Below, piece after piece: positions 47,001 to 61,084 of a DNA stretch of 64,000 nucleotides. Every line of letters starts with the position of its first letter. The stretch's first letter is position 1. The position numbers and the translations under genes are program-made. Source of the DNA: Membranipora membranacea (Eukaryota > Bryozoa > Gymnolaemata > Cheilostomatida > Membraniporidae); NCBI GenBank assembly GCA_914767715.1, contig OU612074.1, positions 15,734,062-15,798,061 on the forward strand. The letters are read 5' to 3'. Under the pieces are notes generated by a model, which was not told the origin of the DNA, did no database searches, and worked only from the letters and a program-made list of their open reading frames with translations.

Positions 47001-47056
47001 AAGTCGCTCTCATTTCTGTTCTATTTATCGTAGGATCTTAATATTCTGGAATTTGA
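41045..47056 (+). repeat. 18-unit block, right copy of the 6.3-kb tandem duplication with one unit lost
   Basis: Landmarks up to ATGGCA match the left copy at an offset of 6,346 bp (36035 to 42381; 37037 to 43383). From GCAATGG onward the offset is 6,012 bp (38373 to 44385; 38707 to 44719; 40711 to 46723). One 334-bp unit was therefore lost around the unit starting 43383, which carries ATGGCA on its left but GGCTGT and TTTTTTGAATT on its right, unlike its counterpart at 37037. Confidence 0.8.
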
Positions 47057-50000
47057 ATGAGGCCAATGAGGCCATCAACTGGTCAAAGTTTGAAAGAATT
47101 GCGATGGCTTTTTAATTTTTCACCCTGCCGTTTGGCATGTTTTTTTATGACAAAACTGGCCCTCGTTAAAAAAGTTGCAGCCGCCAAACTAAGAGGGCCA
47201 GCCCCAAACGGTTTTCAGTTCCTAAGTCAGCATGAAATTCCACACGGTATAGAGTAGGTTAGGAGGAAATCTATTTTTTAAACTGGCTGTAAAAAACACC
47301 AAGGGTCCCCCCTTTGTTACTTTTTTAAATTTTAAAGTCGCTCTCATTTCTGTTCTATTTATCGTAGGATCTTAATATTCTGGAATTTGAATGAGGCCAA
47401 TGAGGCCATCAACTGGTCAAAGTTTGAAAGAATTGCGATGGCTTTTTAATTTTTCACCCTGCCGTTTGGCATGTTTTTTTATGACAAAACTGGCCCTCGT
47501 TAAAAAAGTTGCAGCAGCCAAACTAAGAGGGCCAGCCCCAAACGGTTTTCAGTTCCTAAGTCAGCATGAAATTCCACACGGTATAGAGTAGGTTAGGAGG
47601 AAATCTATTTTTTAAACTGGCTGTAAAAAACACCAAGGGTCCCCCCTTTGTTACTTTTTTAAATTTTAAAGTCGCTCTCATTTCTGTTCTATTTATCATA
47701 GGATCTTAATATTCTGGAATTTGAATGAGGCCAATGAGGCCATCAACTGGTCAAAGTTTGAAAGAATTGCGATGGCTTTTTAATTTTTCACCCTGCCGTT
47801 TGGCATGTTTTTTTATGACAAAACTGGCCCTCGTTAAAAAAGTTGCTGCCGCCAAACTAAGAGGGCCAGCCCCAAACGGCTTTCAGTTCCTAAGTCAGCA
47901 TGAAATTCCACACGGTATAGAGTAGGTTAGGAGGAAATCTATTTTTTAAACTGGCGGTAAAAAACACCAAGGGTCCCCCCTTTGTTACTTTTTTAAATTT
48001 TAAAGTCGCTCTCATTTCTGTTCTATTTATCGTAGGATCTTAATATTCTGGAATTTGAATGAGGCCAATGAGGCCATCAACTGGTCAAAGTTTGAAAGAA
48101 TTGCGATGGCTTTTTAATTTTTCACCCTGCCGTTTGGCATGTTTTTTTATGACAAAACTGGCCCTCGTTAAAAAAGTTGCAGCCGCCAAACTAAGAGGGC
48201 CAGCCCCAAACGGTTTTCAGTTCCTAAGTCAGCATGAAATTCCACACGGTATAGAGTAGGTTAGGAGGAAATATATTTTTTAAACTGGCTGTAAAAAACA
48301 CCAAGGGTCCCCCCTTTGTTACTTTTTTAAATTTTAAAGTCGCTCTCATTTCTGTTCTATTTATCGTAGGATCTTAATATTCTGGAATTTGAATGAGGCC
48401 AATGAGGCCATCAACTGGTCAAAGTTTGAAAGAATTGCGATGGCTTTTTAATTTTTCACCCTGCCGTTTGGCATGTTTTTTTATGACAAAACTGGCCCTC
48501 GTTAAAAAAGTTGCTGCCGCCAAACTAAGAGGGCCAGCCCCAAACGGCTTTCAGTTCCTAAGTCAGCATGAAATTCCACACGGTATAGAGTAGGTTAGGA
48601 GGAAATCTATTTTTTAAACTGGCTGTAAAAAACACCAAGGGTCCCCCCTTTGTTACTTTTTTAAATTTTAAAGTCGCTCTCATTTCTGTTCTATTTATCG
48701 TAGGATCTTAATATTCTGGAATTTGAATGAGGCCAATGAGGCCATCAACTGGTCAAAGTTTGAAAGAATTGCGATGGCTTTTTAATTTTTCACCCTGCCG
48801 TTTGGCATGTTTTTTTATGACAAAACTGGCCCTCGTTAAAAAAGTTGCTGCCGCCAAACTAAGAGGGCCAGCCCCAAACGGCTTTCAGTTCCTAAGTCAG
48901 CATGAAATTCCACACGGTATAGAGTAGGTTAGGAGGAAATCTATTTTTTAAACTGGCGGTAAAAAACACCAAGGGTCCCCCCTGTGTTACTTTTTTAAAT
49001 TTTAAAGTCGCTCTCATTTCTGTTCTATTTATCGTAGGATCTTAATATTCTGGAATTTGAATGAGGCCAATGAGGCCATCAACTGGTCAAAGTTTGAAAG
49101 AATTGCGATGGCTTTTTAATTTTTCACCCTGCCGTTTGGCATGTTTTTTTATGACAAAACTGGCCCTCGTTAAAAAAGTTGCTGCCGCCAAACTAAGAGG
49201 GCCAGCCCCAAACGGTTTTCAGTTCCTAAGTCAGCATGAAATTCCACACGGTATAGAGTAGGTTAGGAGGAAATCTATTTTTTAAACTGGCTGTAAAAAA
49301 CACCAAGGGTCCCCCCTTTGTTACTTTTTTAAATTTTAAAGTCGCTCTCATTTCTGTTCTATTTATCGTAGGATCTTAATATTCTGGAATTTGAATGAGG
49401 CCAATGAGGCCATCAACTGGTCAAAGTTTGAAAGAATTGCGATGGCTTTTTAATTTTTCACCCTGCCGTTTGGCATGTTTTTTGATGACAAAACTGGCCC
49501 TCGTTAAAAAAGTTGCTGCCGCCAAACTAAGAGGGCCAGCCCCAAACGGCTTTCAGTTCCTAAGTCAGCATGAAATTCCACACGGTATAGAGTAGGTTAG
49601 GAGGAAATCTATTTTTTAAACTGGCGGTAAAAAACACCAAGGGTCCCCCCTTTGTTACTTTTTTAAATTTTAAAGTCGCTCTCATTTCTGTTCTATTTAT
49701 CGTAGGATCTTAATATTCTGGAATTTGAATGAGGCCAATGAGGCCATCAACTGGTCAAAGTTTGAAAGAATTGCGATGGCTTTTTAATTTTTCACCCTGC
49801 CGTTTGGCATGTTTTTTTATGACAAAACTGGCCCTCGTTAAAAAAGTTGCAGCCGCCAAACTAAGAGGGCCAGCCCCAAACGGTTTTCAGTTCCTAAGTC
49901 AGCATGAAATTCCACACGGTATAGAGTAGGTTAGGAGGAAATCTATTTTTTAAACTGGCTGTAAAAAACACCAAGGGTCCCCCCTTTGTTACTTTTTTAA

Positions 50001-52066
50001 ATTTTAAAGTCGCTCTCATTTCTGTTCTATTTATCGTAGGATCTTAATATTCTGGAATTTGAATGAGGCCAATGAGGCCATCAACTGGTCAAAGTTTGAA
50101 AGAATTGCGATGGCTTTTTAATTTTTCACCCTGCCGTTTGGCATGTTTTTTTATGACAAAACTGGCCCTCGTTAAAAAAGTTGCAGCAGCCAAACTAAGA
50201 GGGCCAGCCCCAAACGGTTTTCAGTTCCTAAGTCAGCATGAAATTCCACACGGTATAGAGTAGGTTAGGAGGAAATCTATTTTTTAAACTGGCTGTAAAA
50301 AACACCAAGGGTCCCCCCTTTGTTACTTTTTTAAATTTTAAAGTCGCTCTCATTTCTGTTCTATTTATCATAGGATCTTAATATTCTGGAATTTGAATGA
50401 GGCCAATGAGGCCATCAACTGGTCAAAGTTTGAAAGAATTGCGATGGCTTTTTAATTTTTCACCCTGCCGTTTGGCATGTTTTTTTATGACAAAACTGGC
50501 CCTCGTTAAAAAAGTTGCTGCCGCCAAACTAAGAGGGCCAGCCCCAGACGGCTTTCAGTTCCTAAGTCAGCATGAAATTCCACACGGTATAGAGTAGGTT
50601 AGGAGGAAATCTATTTTTTAAACTGGCGGTAAAAAACACCAAGGGTCCCCCCTTTGTTACTTTTTTAAATTTTAAAGTCGCTCTCATTTCTGTTCTATTT
50701 ATCGTAGGATCTTAATATTCTGGAATTTGAATGAGGCCAATGAGGCCATCAACTGGTCAAAGTTTGAAAGAATTGCGATGGCTTTTTAATTTTTCACCCT
50801 GCCGTTTGGCATGTTTTTTTATGACAAAACTGGCCCTCGTTAAAAAAGTTGCAGCCGCCAAACTAAGAGGGCCAGCCCCAAACGGTTTTCAGTTCCTAAG
50901 TCAGCATGAAATTCCACACGGTATAGAGTAGGTTAGGAGGAAATCTATTTTTTAAACTGGCTGTAAAAAACACCAAGGGTCCCCCCTTTGTTACTTTTTT
51001 AAATTTTAAAGTCGCTCTCATTTCTGTTCTATTTATCGTAGGATCTTAATATTCTGGAATTTGAATGAGGCCAATGAGGCCATCAACTGGTCAAAGTTTG
51101 AAAGAATTGCGATGGCTTTTTAATTTTTCACCCTGCCGTTTGGCATGTTTTTTTATGACAAAACTGGCCCTCGTTAAAAAAGTTGCTGCCGCCAAACTAA
51201 GAGGGCCAGCCCCAAACGGCTTTCAGTTCCTAAGTCAGCATGAAATTCCACACGGTATAGAGTAGGTTAGGAGGAAATCTATTTTTTAAACTGGCTGTAA
51301 AAAACACCAAGGGTCCCCCCTTTGTTACTTTTTTAAATTTTAAAGTCGCTCTCATTTCTGTTCTATTTATCGTAGGATCTTAATATTCTGGAATTTGAAT
51401 GAGGCCAATGAGGCCATCAACTGGTCAAAGTTTGAAAGAATTGCGATGGCTTTTTAATTTTTCACCCTGCCGTTTGGCATGTTTTTTTATGACAAAACTG
51501 GCCCTCGTTAAAAAAGTTGCTGCCGCCAAACTAAGAGGGCCAGCCCCAAACGGCTTTCAGTTCCTAAGTCAGCATGAAATTCCACACGGTATAGAGTAGG
51601 TTAGGAGGAAATCTATTTTTTAAACTGGCGGTAAAAAACACCAAGGGTCCCCCCTTTGTTACTTTTTTAAATTTTAAAGTCGCTCTCATTTCTGTTCTAT
51701 TTATCGTAGGATCTTAATATTCTGGAATTTGAATGAGGCCAATGAGGCCATCAACTGGTCAAAGTTTGAAAGAATTGCGATGGCTTTTTAATTTTTCACC
51801 CTGCCGTTTGGCATGTTTTTTTATGACAAAACTGGCCCTCGTTAAAAAAGTTGCTGCCGCCAAACTAAGAGGGCCAGCCCCAAACGGTTTTCAGTTCCTA
51901 AGTCAGCATGAAATTCCACACGGTATAGAGTAGGTTAGGAGGAAATCTATTTTTTAAACTGGCTGTAAAAAACACCAAGGGTCCCCCCTTTGTTACTTTT
52001 TTAAATTTTAAAGTCGCTCTCATTTCTGTTCTATTTATCGTAGGATCTTAATATTCTGGAATTTGA
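46723..52066 (+). repeat. Tandem duplication of an eight-unit block (2 x 2,672 bp)
   Basis: Units 46723-49394 match 49395-52066. TTTTTTGATG is at 46723 and 49395, ATCATAGG type C at 47391 and 50063, the GCTGCC/GGCTGT unit at 48393 and 51065, and the GCTGCC/GGTTTT unit at 49061 and 51733. Private changes are AATATATT in the unit at 48059, CCTGTG in the unit at 48727 and Asn to Asp at 50397. Confidence 0.8.
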
Positions 52067-53068
52067 ATGAGGCCAATGAGGCCATCAACTGGTCAAAGTT
52101 TGAAAGAATTGCGATGGCTTTTTAATTTTTCACCCTGCCGTTTGGCATGTTTTTTTATGACAAAACTGGCCCTCGTTAAAAAAGTTGCAGCAGCCAAACT
52201 AAGAGGGCCAGCCCCAAACGGTTTTCAGTTCCTAAGTCAGCATGAAATTCCACACGGTATAGAGTAGGTTAGGAGGAAATCTATTTTTTAAACTGGCTGT
52301 AAAAAACACCAAGGGTCCCCCCTTTGTTACTTTTTTAAATATTAAAGTCGCTCTCATTTCTGTTCTATTTATCGTAGGATCTTAATATTCTGGAATTTGA
52401 ATGAGGCCAATGAGGCCATCAACTGGTCAAAGTTTGAAAGAATTGCGATGGCTTTTTAATTTTTCACCCTGCCGTTTGGCATGTTTTTTTATGACAAAAC
52501 TGGCCCTCGTTAAAAAAGTTGCTGCCGCCAAACTAAGAGGGCCAGCCCCAAACAGCTTTCAGTTCCTAAGTCAGCATGAAATTCCACACGGTATAGAGTA
52601 GGTTAGGAGGAAATCTATTTTTTAAACTGGCGGTAAAAAACACCAAGGGTCCCCCCTTTGTTACTTTTTTAAATTTTAAAGTCGCTCTCATTTCTGTTCT
52701 ATTTATCGTAGGATCTTAATATTCTGGAATTTGAATGAGGCCAATGAGGCCATCAACTGGTCAAAGTTTGAAAGAATTGCGATGGCTTTTTAATTTTTCA
52801 CCCTGCCGTTTGGCATGTTTTTTTATGACAAAACTGGCCCTCGTTAAAAAAGTTGCAGCCGCCAAACTAAGAGGGCCAGCCCCAAACGGTTTTCAGTTCC
52901 TAAGTCAGCATGAAATTCCACACGGTATAGAGTAGGTTAGGAGGAAATCTATTTTTTAAACTGGCTGTAAAAAACACCAAGGGTCCCCCCTTTGTTACTT
53001 TTTTAAATTTTAAAGTCGCTCTCATTTCTGTTCTATTTATCGTAGGATCTTAATATTCTGGAATTCGA

Positions 53069-56000
53069 ATGAGGCCAATGAGGCCATCAACTGGTCAAAG
53101 TTTGAAAGAATTGCGATGGCTTTTTAATTTTTCACCCTGCCGTTTGGCATGTTTTTTTATGACAAAACTGGCCCTCGTTAAAAAAGTTGCAGCAGCCAAA
53201 CTAAGAGGGCCAGCCCCAAACGGTTTTCAGTTCCTAAGTCAGCATGAAATTCCACACGGTATAGAGTAGGTTAGGAGGAAATCTATTTTTTAAACTGGCT
53301 GTAAAAAACACCAAGGGTCCCCCCTTTGTTACTTTTTTAAAGTTTAAAGTCGCTCTCATTTCTGTTCTATTTATCGTAGGATCTTAATATTCTGGAATTT
53401 GAATGAGGCCAATGAGGCCATCAACTGGTCAAAGTTTGAAAGAATTGCGATGGCTTTTTAATTTTTCACCCTGCCGTTTGGCATGTTTTTTTATGACAAA
53501 ACTGGCCCTCGTTAAAAAAGTTGCTGCCGCCAAACTAAGAGGGCCAGCCCCAAACGGCTTTCAGTTCCTAAGTCAGCATGAAATTCCACACGGTATAGAG
53601 TAGGTTAGGAGGAAATCTATTTTTTAAACTGGCTGTAAAAAACACCAAGGGTCCCCCCTTTGTTACTTTTTTAAATTTTAAAGTCGCTCTCATTTCTGTT
53701 CTATTTATCGTAGGATCTTAATATTCTGGAATTTGAATGAGGCCAATGAGGCCATCAACTGGTCAAAGTTTGAAAGAATTGCGATGGCTTTTTAATTTTT
53801 CACCCTGCCGTTTGGCATGTTTTTTTATGACAAAACTGGCCCTCGTTAAAAAAGTTGCTGCCGCCAAACTAAGAGGGCCAGCCCCAAACGGCTTTCAGTT
53901 CCTAAGTCAGCATGAAATTCCACACGGTATAGAGTAGGTTAGGAGGAAATCTATTTTTTAAACTGGCTGTAAAAAACACCAAGGGTCCCCCCTTTGTTAC
54001 TTTTTTAAATTTTAAAGTCGCTCTCATTTCTGTTCTATTTATCGTAGGATCTTAATATTCTGGAATTTGAATGAGGCCAATGAGGCCATCAACTGGTCAA
54101 AGTTTGAAAGAATTGCGATGGCTTTTTAATTTTTCACCCTGCCGTTTGGCATGTTTTTTTATGACAAAACTGGCCCTCGTTAAAAAAGTTGCTGCCGCCA
54201 AACTAAGAGGACCAGCCCCAAACGGCTTTCAGTTCCTATGTCAGCATGAAATTCCACACGGTATAGAGTAGGTTAGGAGGAAATCTATTTTTTAAACTGG
54301 CGGTAAAAAACACCAAGGGTCCCCCCTTTGTTACTTTTTTAAATTTTAAAGTCGCTCTCATTTCTGTTCTATTTATCGTAGGATCTTAATATTCTGGAAT
54401 TTGAATGAGGCCAATGAGGCCATCAACTGGTCAAAGTTTGAAAGAATTGCAATGGCTTTTTAATTTTTCACCCTGCCGTTTGGCATGTTTTTTTATGACA
54501 AAACTGGCCCTCGTTAAAAAAGTTGCAGCCGCCAAACTAAGAGGGCCAGCCCCAAACGGTTTTCAGTTCCTAAGTCAGCATGAAATTCCACACGGTATAG
54601 AGTAGGTTAGGAGGAAATCTTTTTTTTAAACTGGCTGTAAAAAACACCAAGGGTCCCCCCTTTGTTACTTTTTTAAATTTTAAAGTCGCTCTCATTTCTG
54701 TTCTATTTATCGTAGGATCTTAATATTCTGGAATTTGAATGAGGCCAATGAGGCCATCAACTGGTCAAAGTTTGAAAGAATTGCGATGGCTTTTTAATTT
54801 TTCACCCTGCCGTTTGGCATGTTTTTTTATGACAAAACTGGCCCTCGTTAAAAAAGTTGCTGCCGCCAAACTAAGAGGGCCAGCCCCAAACGGCTTTCAG
54901 TTCCTAAGTCAGCATGAAATTCCACACGGTATAGAGTAGGTTAGGAGGAAATCTATTTTTTAAACTGGCGGTAAAAAACACCAAGGGTCCCCCCTTTGTT
55001 ACTTTTTTAAATTTTAAAGTCGCTCTCATTTCTGTTCTATTTATCGTAGGATCTTAATATTCTGGAATTTGAATGAGGCCAATGAGGCCATCAACTGGTC
55101 AAAGTTTGAAAGAATTGCGATGGCTTTTTAATTTTTCACCCTGCCGTTTGGCATGTTTTTTTATGACAAAACTGGCCCTCGTTAAAAAAGTTGCAGCAGC
55201 CAAACTAAGAGGGCCAGCCCCAAACGGTTTTCAGTTCCTAAGTCAGCATGAAATTCCACACGGTATAGAGTAGGTTAGGAGGAAATCTATTTTTTAAACT
55301 GGCTGTAAAAAACACCAAGGGTCCCCCCTTTGTTACTTTTTTAAATTTTAAAGTCGCTCTCATTTCTGTTCTATTTATCATAGGATCTTAATATTCTGGA
55401 ATTTGAATGAGGCCAATGAGGCCATCAACTGGTCAAAGTTTGAAAGAATTGCGATGGCTTTTTAATTTTTCACCCTGCCGTTTGGCATGTTTTTTTATGA
55501 CAAAACTGGCCCTCGTTAAAAAAGTTGCTGCCGCCAAACTAAGAGGGCCAGCCCCAAACGGCTTTCAGTTCCTAAGTCAGCATGAAATTCCACACGGTAT
55601 AGAGTAGGTTAGGAGGAAATCTATTTTTTAAACTGGCGGTAAAAAACACCAAGGGTCCCCACTTTGTTACTTTTTTAAATTTTAAAGTCGCTCTCATTTC
55701 TGTTCTATTTATCGTAGGATCTTAATATTCTGGAATTTGAATGAGGCCAATGAGGCCATCAACTGGTCAAAGTTTGAAAGAATTGCGATGGCTTTTTAAT
55801 TTTTCACCCTGCCGTTTGGCATGTTTTTTTATGACAAAACTGGCCCTCGTTAAAAAAGTTGCAGCCGCCAAACTAAGAGGGCCAGCCCCAAACGGTTTTC
55901 AGTTCCTAAGTCAGCATGAAATTCCACACGGTATAGAGTAGGTTAGGAGGAAATCTATTTTTTAAACTGGCTGTAAAAAACACCAAGGGTCCCCCCTTTG

Positions 56001-59000
56001 TTACTTTTTTAAATTTTAAAGTCGCTCTCATTTCTGTTCTATTTATCGTAGGATCTTAATATTCTGGAATTTGAATGAGGCCAATGAGGCCATCAACTGG
56101 TCAAAGTTTGAAAGAATTGCGATGGCTTTTTAATTTTTCACCCTGCCGTTTGGCATGTTTTTTTATGACAAAACTGGCCCTCGTTAAAAAAGTTGCTGCC
56201 GCCAAACTAAGAGGGCCAGCCCCAAACGGCTTTCAGTTCCTAAGTCAGCATGAAATTCCACACGGTATAGAGTAGGTTAGGAGGAAATCTATTTTTTAAA
56301 CTGGCTGTAAAAAACACCAAGGGTCCCCCCTTTGTTACTTTTTTAAATTTTAAAGTCGCTCTCATTTCTGTTCTATTTATCGTAGGATCTTAATATTCTG
56401 GAATTTGAATGAGGCCAATGAGGCCATCAACTGGTCAAAGTTTGAAAGAATTGCGATGGCTTTTTAATTTTTCACCCTGCCGTTTGGCATGTTTTTTTAT
56501 GACAAAACTGGCCCTCGTTAAAAAAGTTGCTGCCGCCAAACTAAGAGGGCCAGCCCCAAACGGCTTTCAGTTCCTAAGTCAGCATGAAATTCCACACGGT
56601 ATAGAGTAGGTTAGGAGGAAATCTATTTTTTAAACTGGCGGTAAAAAACACCAAGGGTCCCCCCTTTGTTACTTTTTTAAATTTTAAAGTCGCTCTCATT
56701 TCTGTTCTATTTATCGTAGGATCTTAATATTCTGGAATTTGAATGAGGCCAATGAGGCCATCAACTGGTCAAAGTTTGAAAGAATTGCGATGGCTTTTTA
56801 ATTTTTCACCCTGCCGTTTGGCATGTTTTTTTATGACAAAACTGGCCCTCGTTAAAAAAGTTGCTGCCGCCAAACTAAGAGGGCCAGCCCCAAACGGTTT
56901 TCAGTTCCTAAGTCAGCATGAAATTCCACACGGTATAGAGTAGGTTAGGAGGAAATCTATTTTTTAAACTGGCTGTAAAAAACACCAAGGGTCCCCCCTT
57001 TGTTACTTTTTTAAATTTTAAAGTCGCTCTCATTTCTGTTCTATTTATCGTAGGATCTTAATATTCTGGAATTTGAATGAGGCCAATGAGGCCATCAACT
57101 GGTCAAAGTTTGAAAGAATTGCGATGGCTTTTTAATTTTTCACCCTGCCGTTTGGCATGTTTTTTTATGACAAAACTGGCCCTCGTTAAAAAAGTTGCTG
57201 CCGCCAAACTAAGAGGGCCAGCCCCAAACGGCTTTCAGTTCCTAAGTCAGCATGAAATTCCACACGGTATAGAGTAGGTTAGGAGGAAATCTATTTTTTA
57301 AACTGGCGGTAAAAAACACCAAGGGTCCCCCCTTTGTTACTTTTTTAAATTTTAAAGTCGCTCTCATTTCTGTTCTATTTATCGTAGGATCTTAATATTC
57401 TGGAATTTGAATGAGGCCAATGAGGCCATCAACTGGTCAAAGTTTGAAAGAATTGCGATGGCTTTTTAATTTTTCACCCTGCCGTTTGGCATGTTTTTTT
57501 ATGACAAAACTGGCCCTCGTTAAAAAAGTTGCAGCAGCCAAACTAAGAGGGCCAGCCCCAAACGGTTTTCAGTTCCTAAGTCAGCATGAAATTCCACACG
57601 GTATAGAGTAGGTTAGGAGGAAATCTATTTTTTAAACTGGCTGTAAAAAACACCAAGGGTCCCCCCTTTGTTACTTTTTTAAATATTAAAGTCGCTCTCA
57701 TTTCTGTTCTATTTATCGTAGGATCTTAATATTCTGGAATTTGAATGAGGCCAATGAGGCCATCAACTGGTCAAAGTTTGAAAGAATTGCGATGGCTTTT
57801 TAATTTTTCACCCTGCCGTTTGGCATGTTTTTTTATGACCAAACTGGCCCTCGTTAAAAAAGTTGCTGCCGCCAAACTAAGAGGGCCAGCCCCAAACGGC
57901 TTTCAGTTCCTAAGTCAGCATGAAATTCCACACGGTATAGAGTAGGTTAGGAGGAAATCTATTTTTTAAACTGGCGGTAAAAAACACCAAGGGTCCCCCC
58001 TTTGTTACTTTTTTAAATTTTAAAGTCGCTCTCATTTCTGTTCTATTTATCGTAGGATCTTAATATTCTGGAATTTGAATGAGGCCAATGAGGCCATCAA
58101 CTGGTCAAAGTTTGAAAGAATTGCGATGGCTTTTTAATTTTTCACCCTGCCGTTTGGCATGTTTTTTTATGACAAAACTGGCCCTCGTTAAAAAAGTTGC
58201 AGCCGCCAAACTAAGAGGGCCAGCCCCAAACGGTTTTCAGTTCCTAAGTCAGCATGAAATTCCACACGGTATAGAGTAGGTTAGGAGGAAATCTATTTTT
58301 TAAACTGGCTGTAAAAAACACCAAGGGTCCCCCCTTTGTTACTTTTTTAAATTTTAAAGTCGCTCTCATTTCTGTTCTATTTATCGTAGGATCTTAATAT
58401 TCTGGAATTTGAATGAGGCCAATGAGGCCATCAACTGGTCAAAGTTTGAAAGAATTGCGATGGCTTTTTAATTTTTCACCCTGCCGTTTGGCATGTTTTT
58501 TTATGGCAAAACTGGCCCTCGTTAAAAAAGTTGCTGCCGCCAAACTAAGAGGGCCAGCCCCAAACGGCTTTCAGTTCCTAAGTCAGCATGAAATTCCACA
58601 CGGTATAGAGTAGGTTAGGAGGAAATCTATTTTTTAAACTGGCGGTAAAAAACACCAAGGGTCCCCCCTTTGTTACTTTTTTAAATTTTAAAGTCGCTCT
58701 CATTTCTGTTCTATTTATCGTAGGATCTTAATATTCTGGAATTTGAATGAGGCCAATGAGGCCATCAACTGGTCAAAGTTTGAAAGAATTGCGATGGCTT
58801 TTTAATTTTTCACCCTGCCGTTTGGCATGTTTTTTTATGACAAAACTGGCCCTCGTTAAAAAAGTTGCAGCAGCCAAACTAAGAGGGCCAGCCCCAAACG
58901 GTTTTCAGTTCCTAAGTCAACATGAAATTCCACACGGTATAGAGTAGGTTAGGAGGAAATCTATTTTTTAAACTGGCTGTAAAAAACACCAAGGGTCCCC

Positions 59001-61084
59001 CCTTTGTTACTTTTTTAAATTTTAAAGTCGCTCTCATTTCTGTTCTATTTATCGTAGGATCTTAATATTCTGGAATTTGAATGAGGCCAATGAGGCCATC
59101 AACTGGTCAAAGTTTGAAAGAATTGCGATGGCTTTTTAATTTTTCACCCTGCCGTTTGGCATGTTTTTTTATGACAAAACTGGCCCTCGTTAAAAAAGTT
59201 GCTGCCGCCAAACTAAGAGGGCCAGCCCCAAACGGCTTTCAGTTCCTAAGTCAGCATGAAATTCCACACGGTATAGAGTAGGTTAGGAGGAAATCTATTT
59301 TTTAAACTGGCTGTAAAAAACACCAAGGGTCCCCCCTTTGTTACTTTTTTAAATTTTAAAGTCGCTCTCATTTCTGTTCTATTTATCGTAGGATCTTAAT
59401 ATTCTGGAATTTGAATGAGGCCAATGAGGCCATCAACTGGTCAAAGTTTGAAAGAATTGCGATGGCTTTTTAATTTTTCACCCTGCCGTTTGGCATGTTT
59501 TTTTATGACAAAACTGGCCCTCGTTAAAAAAGTTGCTGCCGCCAAACTAAGAGGGCCAGCCCCAAACGGCTTTCAGTTCCTAAGTCAGCATGAAATTCCA
59601 CACGGTATAGAGTAGGTTAGGAGGAAATCTATTTTTTAAACTGGCGGTAAAAAACACCAAGGGTCCCCCCTTTGTTACTTTTTTAAATTTTAAAGTCGCT
59701 CTCATTTCTGTTCTATTTATCGTAGGATCTTAATATTCTGGAATTTGAATGAGGCCAATGAGGCCATCAACTGGTCAAAGTTTGAAAGAATTGCAATGGC
59801 TTTTTAATTTTTCACCCTGCCGTTTGGCATGTTTTTTTATGACAAAACTGGCCCTCGTTAAAAAAGTTGCAGCAGCCAAACTAAGAGGGCCAGCCCCAAA
59901 CGGTTTTCAGTTCCTAAGTCAGCATGAAATTCCACACGGTATAGAGTAGGTTAGGAGGAAATCTATTTTTTAAACTGGCTGTAAAAAACACCAAGGGTCC
60001 CCCCTTTGTTACTTTTTTAAATTTTAAAGTCGCTCTCATTTCTGTTCTATTTATCGTAGGATCTTAATATTCTGGAATTTGAATGAGGCCAATGAGGCCA
60101 TCAACTGGTCAAAGTTTGAAAGAATTGCGATGGCTTTTTAATTTTTCAGCCTGCCGTTTGGCATGTTTTTTTATGACAAAACTGGCCCTCGTTAAAAAAG
60201 TTGCTGCCGCCAAACTAAGAGGGCCAGCCCCAAACGGTTTTCAGTTCCTAAGTCAGCATGAAATTCCACACGGTATAGAGTAGGTTAGGAGGAAATCTAT
60301 TTTTTAAACTGGCGGTAAAAAACACCAAGGGTCCCCCCTTTGTTACTTTTTTAAATTTTAAAGTCGCTCTCATTTCTGTTCTATTTATCGTAGGATCTTA
60401 ATATTCTGGAATTTGAATGAGGCCAATGAGGCCATCAACTGGTCAAAGTTTGAAAGAATTGCGATGGCTTTTTAATTTTTCACCCTGCCGTTTGGCATGT
60501 TTTTTTATGACAAAACTGGCCCTCGTTAAAAAAGTTGCAGCAGCCAAACTAAGAGGGCCAGCCCCAAACGGTTTTCAGTTCCTAAGTCAGCATGAAATTC
60601 CACACGGTATAGAGTAGGTTAGGAGGAAATCTATTTTTTAAACTGGCTGTAAAAAACACCAAGGGTCCCCCCTTTGTTACTTTTTTAAATTTTAAAGTCG
60701 CTCTCATTTCTGTTCTATTTATCGTAGGATCTTAATATTCTGGAATTTGAATGAGGCCAATGAGGCCATCAACTGGTCAAAGTTTGAAAGAATTGCGATG
60801 GCTTTTTAATTTTTCACCCTGCCGTTTGGCATGTTTTTTTATGACAAAACTGGCCCTCGTTAAAAAAGTTGCTGCCGCCAAACTAAGAGGGCCAGCCCCA
60901 AACGGCTTTCAGTTCCTAAGTCAGCATGAAATTCCACACGGTATAGAGTAGGTTAGGAGGAAATCTATTTTTTAAACTGGCGGTAAAAAACACCAAGGGT
61001 CCCCCCTTTGTTACTTTTTTAAATTTTAAAGTCGCTCTCATTTCTGTTCTATTTATCGTAGGATCTTAATATTCTGGAATTTGA
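53069..61084 (+). repeat. 24-unit (8,016-bp) block, right copy of the long-range duplication
   Basis: Counterparts of the left-copy markers lie at 53069, 54071, 54405, 55407, 57745, 58413, 59749 and 60083. Changes private to this copy include Ser to Cys (CTATGTCAG) in the unit at 54071 and a silent GTCAACATG in the unit at 58747. By eye only about half a dozen differences separate the two copies over 8 kb, so this duplication is very young. Confidence 0.85.
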
